Positions 58,701-64,000 of a stretch of 64,000 nucleotides of DNA are shown piece after piece (the first letter of the stretch is position 1; each line of letters begins with the position of its first letter). Source of the stretch: Calliopsis andreniformis (lineage: Eukaryota > Arthropoda > Insecta > Hymenoptera > Andrenidae); the NCBI RefSeq assembly GCF_051401765.1, contig NW_027480566.1:124001-188000 (forward strand), written 5' to 3'. The position numbers and the translations under genes are program-made. The notes beneath the pieces are model-generated. The model saw only the letters and a list, made by a program, of their open reading frames with translations, did no database searches and was not told the origin of the DNA.

Positions 58701-60382
58701 TCGCTCCGGAACCGAAAGTCGTCGGTTCGAAACGAGAACGTTAGATCCTTATTCCTGATGGCTGAGGCACTCTAAAACTATTAGGCTGTTTTGCTCTCTG
58801 ATGCCCGTGGACCGAGAGAACGTAGAATGTCGGAGCGATCGTGTCGCTCCGGAGTTCGAGCGAGAAAATTCTAAGTCCCCGGTCGTGTCGCTCCGGAGCC
58901 CGAGCGAAAAAATTCTAAGTCCCCGTTCGTGTCGCTCCGGAACCGAATGTCGACGGAACGAAGGGACAACGGTAGATCCTTATTCCTGGTGCTCGTGGCT
59001 CTCTAAAGCCATACACTTGTTGTCCTCTGTCTCTTACCTGTGTCGAGATAATCGAGAATCATGGAGCGTTCGTGTCGCTCCGGAACCGAAAGTCGTCGGT
59101 TCGAAACGAGAACGTTAGATCCTTATTCCTGATCGTTGAGGCACTCTAAAACTATTAGGCTATTTTGCTCTCTGATGCCCGTGGACCGAGAGAACGTAGA
59201 ATATCGGAGCGATCGTGTCGCTCCGGAGTTCGAGCTAAAACATTCTAAGTCCCCGTTCGTGTCGCTCCGGAACCGAATGTCGACGGAACGAAGGGACAAC
59301 GGTAGATCCTTATTCCTGGTGCTCGTGGCTCTCTAAAACCATACACTTGTTGTCCTCTGTCTCTTACCTGTGTCGAGATAATCGAGAATCATGGAGCGTT
59401 CGTGTCGCTCCGGAACCGAAAGTCGTCGGTTCGACACGAGAACGTTAGATCCTTTTTCCTGATCGTTGAGGCACTCTAAAACTATTAGGCTGTTTTGCTC
59501 TCTGATGCCCGTGGACCGAGAGAACGTAGAATATCGGAGCGATCGTGTCGCTCCGGAGTTCGAGCGAAAAAATTCCAAGTCCCCGTTCGTGTCGCTCCGG
59601 AACCGAATGTCGACGGAACGAAGGGACAACGGTAGATCCTTATTCCTGGTGCTCGTGGCTCTCTAAAACCATACATTTGTTGTCCTCTGTCTCTTACCTG
59701 TGTCGAGATAATCGAGAATCATGGAGCGTTCGTGTCGCTCCGGAACCGAAAGTCGTCGGTTCGAAACGAGAACGTTAGATCCTTATTCCTGATCGTTGAG
59801 GCACTGTAAAACTATTAGGCTGTTTTGCTCTCTGATGCCCGTGGACCGAGAGAACGTAGAATATCGGAGCGATCGTGTCGCTCCGGAGTTCGAGCGAAAA
59901 AGTTCTAAGTCCCCGTTCGTGTCGCTCCGGAGCCCGAGCGAAAAAATTGTAAGTCCCCGTTCGTGTCGCTCCGGAACCGAAAGTCGTCGGTTCGAAACGA
60001 GAACGTTAGATCCTTATTCCTGATGGCTGAGGCACTCTAAAACTATTAGGCTGTTTTGCTCTCTGATGCCCGTGGACCGAGAGAACGTAGAATGTCGGAG
60101 CGATCGTGTCGCTCCGGAGTTCGAGCGAGAAAATTCTAAGTCCCCGGTCGTGTCGCTCCGGAGCCCGAGCGAAAAAATTCTAAGTCCCCGTTCGTGTCGC
60201 TCCGGAACCGAATGTCGACGGAACGAAGGGACAACGATAGGTCCTTATTCCTGGAGCTCGTGGCTCTCTAAAGCCATACACTTGTTGTCCTCTGTCTCTT
60301 ACCTGTGTCGAGATAATCGAGAATTATGGAGCGTTCGTGTCGCTCCGGAACCGAAAGTCGTCGGTTCGAAACGAGAACGTTA
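55794..60382 (+). repeat. 4,589-bp HOR block, copy 1
   Basis: Fourteen units: 375, 330, 330, 374, 375, 231, 330, 374, 231, 374, 330, 330, 231, 374. Starts are 55794, 56169, 56499, 56829, 57203, 57578, 57809, 58139, 58513, 58744, 59118, 59448, 59778, 60009. Marks shared with the next copy include CTACGGAACC with GTCGTCGG (56.65 and 57.40 kb), CGGAACGATCATG (57.29 kb), GTGCGTGTCGC (57.76 kb), CTGTTTCGCTC (57.86 kb), ACGTCAG (58.14 kb) and CATACGCTTG (58.41 kb). Confidence 0.88.
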
Positions 60383-63300
60383 GATCCTTATTCCTGATCG
60401 TTGAGGCACTCTAAAACTATTAGGCTGTTTTGCTCTCTGATGCCCGTGGACCGAGAGAACGTAGAATATCGGAGCGATCATGTCGCTCCGGAGTTCTTAG
60501 CGAAAAAATTCTAAGTCCCCGTTCGTGTCGCTCCGAAGGCCGAGCGAAAAAATTCTAAGTCCCCGTTCGTGTCGCTCCGGAACCGAGTGTCGACGGAACG
60601 AAGGGACAACGGTAGATCCTTATTCCTGGTGCTCGTGGCTCTCTAAAACCATACACTTGTTGTCCTCTGTCTCTTACCTGTGTCGAGATAATCGAGAATC
60701 ATGGAGCGTTCGTGTCGCTCCGGAACCGAAAGTCGTCGGTTCGAAACGAGAACGTTAGATCCTTATTCCTGATCGTTGAGGCACTCTAAAACTATTAGGC
60801 TGTTTTGCTCTCTGATGCCCGTGGACCGAGAGAACGTAGAATATCGGAGCGATCGTGTCGCTCCGGAGTTCGAGCTAAAACATTCTAAGTCCCCGTTCGT
60901 GTCGCTCCGGAACCGAATGTCGACGGAACGAAGGGACAACGGTAGATCCTTATTCCTGGTGCTCGTGGCTCTCTAAAACCATACACTTGTTGTCCTCTGT
61001 CTCTTACCTGTGTCGAGATAATCGAGAATCATGGAGCGTTCGTGTCGCTCCGGAACCGAAAGTCGTCGGTTCGAAACGAGAACGTTAGATCCTTATTCCT
61101 GATCGTTGAGGCACTCTAAAACTATTAGGCTGTTTTGCTCTCTGATGCCCGTGGACCGAGAGAACGTAGAATATCGGAGCGATCGTGTCGCTCCGGAGTT
61201 CGAGCGAAAAAATTCCAAGTCCCCGTTCGTGTCGCTACGGAACCGAATGTCGTCGGAACGAAGGGACAACGGTAGATCCTTAATCCTGGTGCTCGTGGCT
61301 CTCTAAAACCATACACTTGTTGTCCTCTGTCTCTTACCTGTGTCGAGATAATCGAGAATCATGGAGCGTTCGTGTCGCTCCGGAACCGAAAGTCGTCGGT
61401 TCGAAACGAGAACGTTAGATTCTTATTCCTGATCGTTGAGGCACTCTAAAACTATTAGGCTGTTTTGCTCTCTGATGCCCGTGGACCGAGAGAACGTAGA
61501 ATGTCGGAGCGATCGTGTCGCTCCGGAGTTCGAGCGAGAAAATTCTAAGTCCCCGGTCGTGTCGCTCCGGAGCCCGAGCGAAAAAATTCTAAGTCCCCGT
61601 TCGTGTCGCTCCGGAACCGAATGTCGACGGAACGAAGGGACAACGGTAGATCCTTATTCCTGGTGCTCGTGGCTCTCTAAAACCATACACTTGTTGTCCT
61701 CTGTCTCTTACCTGTGTCGAGATAATCGAGAATCATGGAGCGTTCGTGTCGCTCCGGAACCGAAAGTCGTCGGTTCGAAACGAGAACGTTAGATCCTTAT
61801 TCCTGATCGTTGAGGCACTGTAAAACTATTAGGCTGTTTTGCTCTCTGATGCCCATGGACCGAGAGAACGTAGAATATCGGAACGATCATGTCGCTCCGG
61901 AGTTCTTAGCGAAAAAATTCTAAGTCCCCGGTCGTGTCGCTCCGAAGGCCGAGCGAAAAAATTCTAAGTCCCCGTTCGTGTCGCTACGGAACCGAATGTC
62001 GTCGGAACGAAGGGACAACGGTAGATCCTTATTCCTGGTGCTCGTGGCTCTCTAAAACCATACACTTGTTGTCCTCTGTCTCTTACCTGTGTCGAGATAA
62101 TCGAGAATCATGGAGCGTTCGTGTCGCTCCGGAACCGAAAGTCGTCGGTTCGAAACGAGAACGTTAGATCCTTATTCCTGATGGTTGAGGCACTGTAAAA
62201 CTATTAGGCTGTTTTGCTCTCTGATGCCCGTGGACCGAGAGAACGTAGAATATCGGAGCGATCGTGTCGCTCCGGAGTTCGAGCGAAAAAGTTCTAAGTC
62301 CCCGTTCGTGTCGCTCCGGAGCCCGAGCGAAAAAATTGTAAGTCCCCGTGCGTGTCGCTCCGGAACCGAAAGTCGTCGGTTCGAAACGAGAACGTTAGAT
62401 CCTTATTCCTGATGGCTGAGGCACTCTAAAACTATTAGGCTGTTTCGCTCTCTGATGCCCGTGGACCGAGAGAACGTAGAATATCGGAGCGATCGTGTCG
62501 CTCCGGAGTTCGAGCGAAAAAATTCCAAGTCCCCGTTCGTGTCGCTCCGGAACCGAATGTCGACGGAACGAAGGGACAACGATAGATCCTTATTCCTGGA
62601 GCTCGTGGCTCTCTAAAGCCATACACTTGTTGTCCTCTGTCTCTTACCTGTGTCGAGATAATCGAGAATCATGGAGCGTTCGTGTCGCTCCGGAACCGAA
62701 AGTCGTCGGTTCGAAACGAGAACGTCAGATCCTTATTCCTGATCGTTGAGGCACTCTAAAACTATTAGGCTGTTTTGCTCTCTGATGCCCGTGGACCGAG
62801 AGACCGTAGAATATCGGAGCGATCGTGTCGCTCCGGAGTTCGAGCGAAAAAGTTCTAAGTCCCCGTTCGTGTCGCTCCGGAGCCCGAGCGAAAAAATTGT
62901 AAGTCCCCGTTCGTGTCGCTCCGGAACCGAATGTCGACGGAACGAAGGGACAACGGTAGATCCTTATTCCTGGTGCTCGTGGCTCTCTAAAACCATACGC
63001 TTGTTGTCCTCTGTCTCTTACCTGTGTCGAGATAATCGAGAATTATGGAGCGTTCGTGTCGCTCCGGAACCGAAAGTCGTCGGTTCGAAACGAGAACGTT
63101 AGATCCTTATTCCTGATCGTTGATGCACTCTAAAACTATTAGGCTGTTTTGCTCTCTGATGCCCGTGGACCGAGAGAACGTAGAATATCGGAGCGATCGT
63201 GTCGCTCCGGAGTTCGAGCGAAAAAGTTCTAAGTCCCCGTTCGTGTCGCTCCGGAGCCCGAGCGAAAAAATTGTAAGTCCCCGTTCGTGTCGCTCCGGAA

Positions 63301-64000
63301 CCGAAAGTCGTCGGTTCGAAACGAGAACGTTAGATCCTTATTCCTGATGGCTGAGGCACTCTAAAACTATTAGGCTGTTTTGCTCTCTGATGCCCGTGGA
63401 CCGAGAGAACGTAGAATGTCGGAGCGATCGTGTCGCTCCGGAGTTCGAGCGAGAAAATTCTAAGTCCCCGGTCGTGTCGCTCCGGAGCCCGAGCGAAAAA
63501 ATTCTAAGTCCCCGTTCGTGTCGCTCCGGAACCGAATGTCGACGGAACGAAGGGACAACGGTAGATCCTTATTCCTGGTGCTCGTGGCTCTCTAAAGCCA
63601 TACACTTGTTGTCCTCTGTCTCTTACCTGTGTCGAGATAATCGAGAATCATGGAGCGTTCGTGTCGCTCCGGAACCGAAAGTCGTCGGTTCGAAACGAGA
63701 ACGTTAGATCCTTATTCCTGATCGTTGAGGCACTCTAAAACTATTAGGCTGTTTTGCTCTCTGATGCCCGTGGACCGAGAGAACGTAGAATATCGGAGCG
63801 ATCGTGTCGCTCCGGAGTTCGAGCTAAAACATTCTAAGTCCCCGTTCGTGTCGCTCCGGAACCGAATGTCGACGGAACGAAGGGACAACGGTAGATCCTT
63901 ATTCCTGGTGCTCGTGGCTCTCTAAAACCATACACTTGTTGTCCTCTGTCTCTTACCTGTGTCGAGATAATCGAGAATCATGGAGCGTTCGTGTCGCTCC
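60383..64000 (+). repeat. 4,589-bp HOR block, copy 2, cut by the window end
   Basis: Unit starts are 60383, 60758, 61088, 61418, 61792, 62167, 62398, 62728, 63102, 63333, 63707, in the same length order as copy 1. The first unit lacks the CTACGG/GTCGTCGG marks of its counterpart at 55794. The fused unit at 62167 has AATATCGG and GAAAAAGTTC where 57578 has AATGTCGG and GAGAAAATTC, so both are local replacements. The last unit lacks about 37 bases at the window edge. Confidence 0.88.

Larger units (their letters stand above)
1..64000 (+). repeat. Satellite DNA array filling the window (143-bp + 44-bp modular satellite)
   Basis: The window is a continuous head-to-tail tandem array with no inversion, gap or foreign insertion. 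Units opened by GATCCTTATTCCTGAT tile it exactly: 197 units, the first beginning 71-72 bases before the window and the last ending at about 64,036. Their lengths sum to the tiled span of 64,108 bp. The same span equals 348 half-monomers of 143 bp plus 326 sub-repeats of 44 bp, with single-base indels cancelling out. Class counts are about 81 of 374 bp, 68 of 330 bp, 44 of 231 bp, two of 417-418 bp and two of 187 bp. Every open frame is short, recurs with the repeat and ends at the same TAG just before a unit boundary, so none is called as a gene. Eukaryotic heterochromatin is the likely setting; the family is not one I recognise. Confidence 0.97.

Noticed and set aside
1..64000. CRISPR array or other repeat-spacer system
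   Set aside because: The 44-mers and shared motifs are regularly spaced, but the sequence between them is itself repetitive. There are no unique spacers and no cas-like genes.
1..64000. Ribosomal intergenic spacer sub-repeats
   Set aside because: No rRNA sequence or promoter appears in 64 kb, and the array is too long and uniform for typical spacer repeats.
1..64000. Transposable element insertion or inverted segment
   Set aside because: All units tile in the same direction without gaps. No terminal repeats, target duplications or foreign sequence were seen.
1..64000. Tandem duplications as pure assembly artefact
   Set aside because: The copies carry private base differences at many places, so they are not simple re-use of one read. 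Copy number in the most identical pairs (44520-47509, 48070-50139) still needs long-read support.

Overview
The whole 64,000-base window is one uninterrupted head-to-tail satellite DNA array. I find no protein-coding gene, tRNA, rRNA, transposon, CRISPR array or unrelated spacer in it. Every unit has the same orientation. Tandem arrays of this length and near-identity are typical of eukaryotic centromeric, pericentromeric or subtelomeric heterochromatin. The repeat is rich in CpG (about 39 CpG in a 374-bp consensus unit by hand count, against about 23 expected at 50% G+C). This argues against a genome with heavy germline CpG methylation, such as a typical vertebrate, and is compatible with, for example, many insects. 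I do not recognise the family and cannot name the species.

The array can be tiled exactly. Taking each unit from the GATC that opens its first half, the window holds 197 units (the first and last are cut by the window edges). They fall into a few length classes: about 374 bp (81 units, including 375- and 373-bp forms), 330 bp (68, including 329 and 331), 231 bp (44, including 230), 418/417 bp (2) and 187 bp (2). All lengths are sums of two modules, a 143-bp half-monomer and a 44-bp sub-repeat, give or take one base. A 374 unit is half A with two 44-mers plus half B. A 330 unit has one 44-mer and a 418 unit has three. A 231 or 187 unit is a fused half: the front of A, two or one 44-mers, then the tail of B. 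Halves A and B align without gaps at about 71% identity, so the satellite is an old dimer that later gained a 44-bp sub-repeat.

Layout. 1-10,972: 374- and 330-bp units only, with a 1,870-bp five-unit higher-order repeat (HOR) at 6,815-10,554. 10,973-17,382: fused 231 units appear and a 2.9/2.5-kb block is duplicated. 17,383-31,991: a 4,730-bp block followed by a 6,601-bp copy that carries an internal 1,871-bp duplication. 31,992-39,456: 231-rich, with 1,067-, 560- and 2,474/2,803-bp repeats. 39,457-42,736: a second, differently ordered 1,871-bp HOR. 42,737-44,519: a short transition. 44,520-47,509: two 1,495-bp HOR copies, each with a 187-bp unit. 48,070-50,139: two 1,035-bp copies. 50,140-55,793: mixed units. 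55,794-64,000: a 4,589-bp block and its truncated second copy, running off the window.

The interest lies in the evolution of the array: modular length arithmetic, nested HORs, mappable unequal-crossover products, and a dense lattice of one motif (TCGTGTCGCTCCGGA and its hairpin form) that might be a protein-binding box. No evidence in the sequence shows that the array is transcribed or translated.
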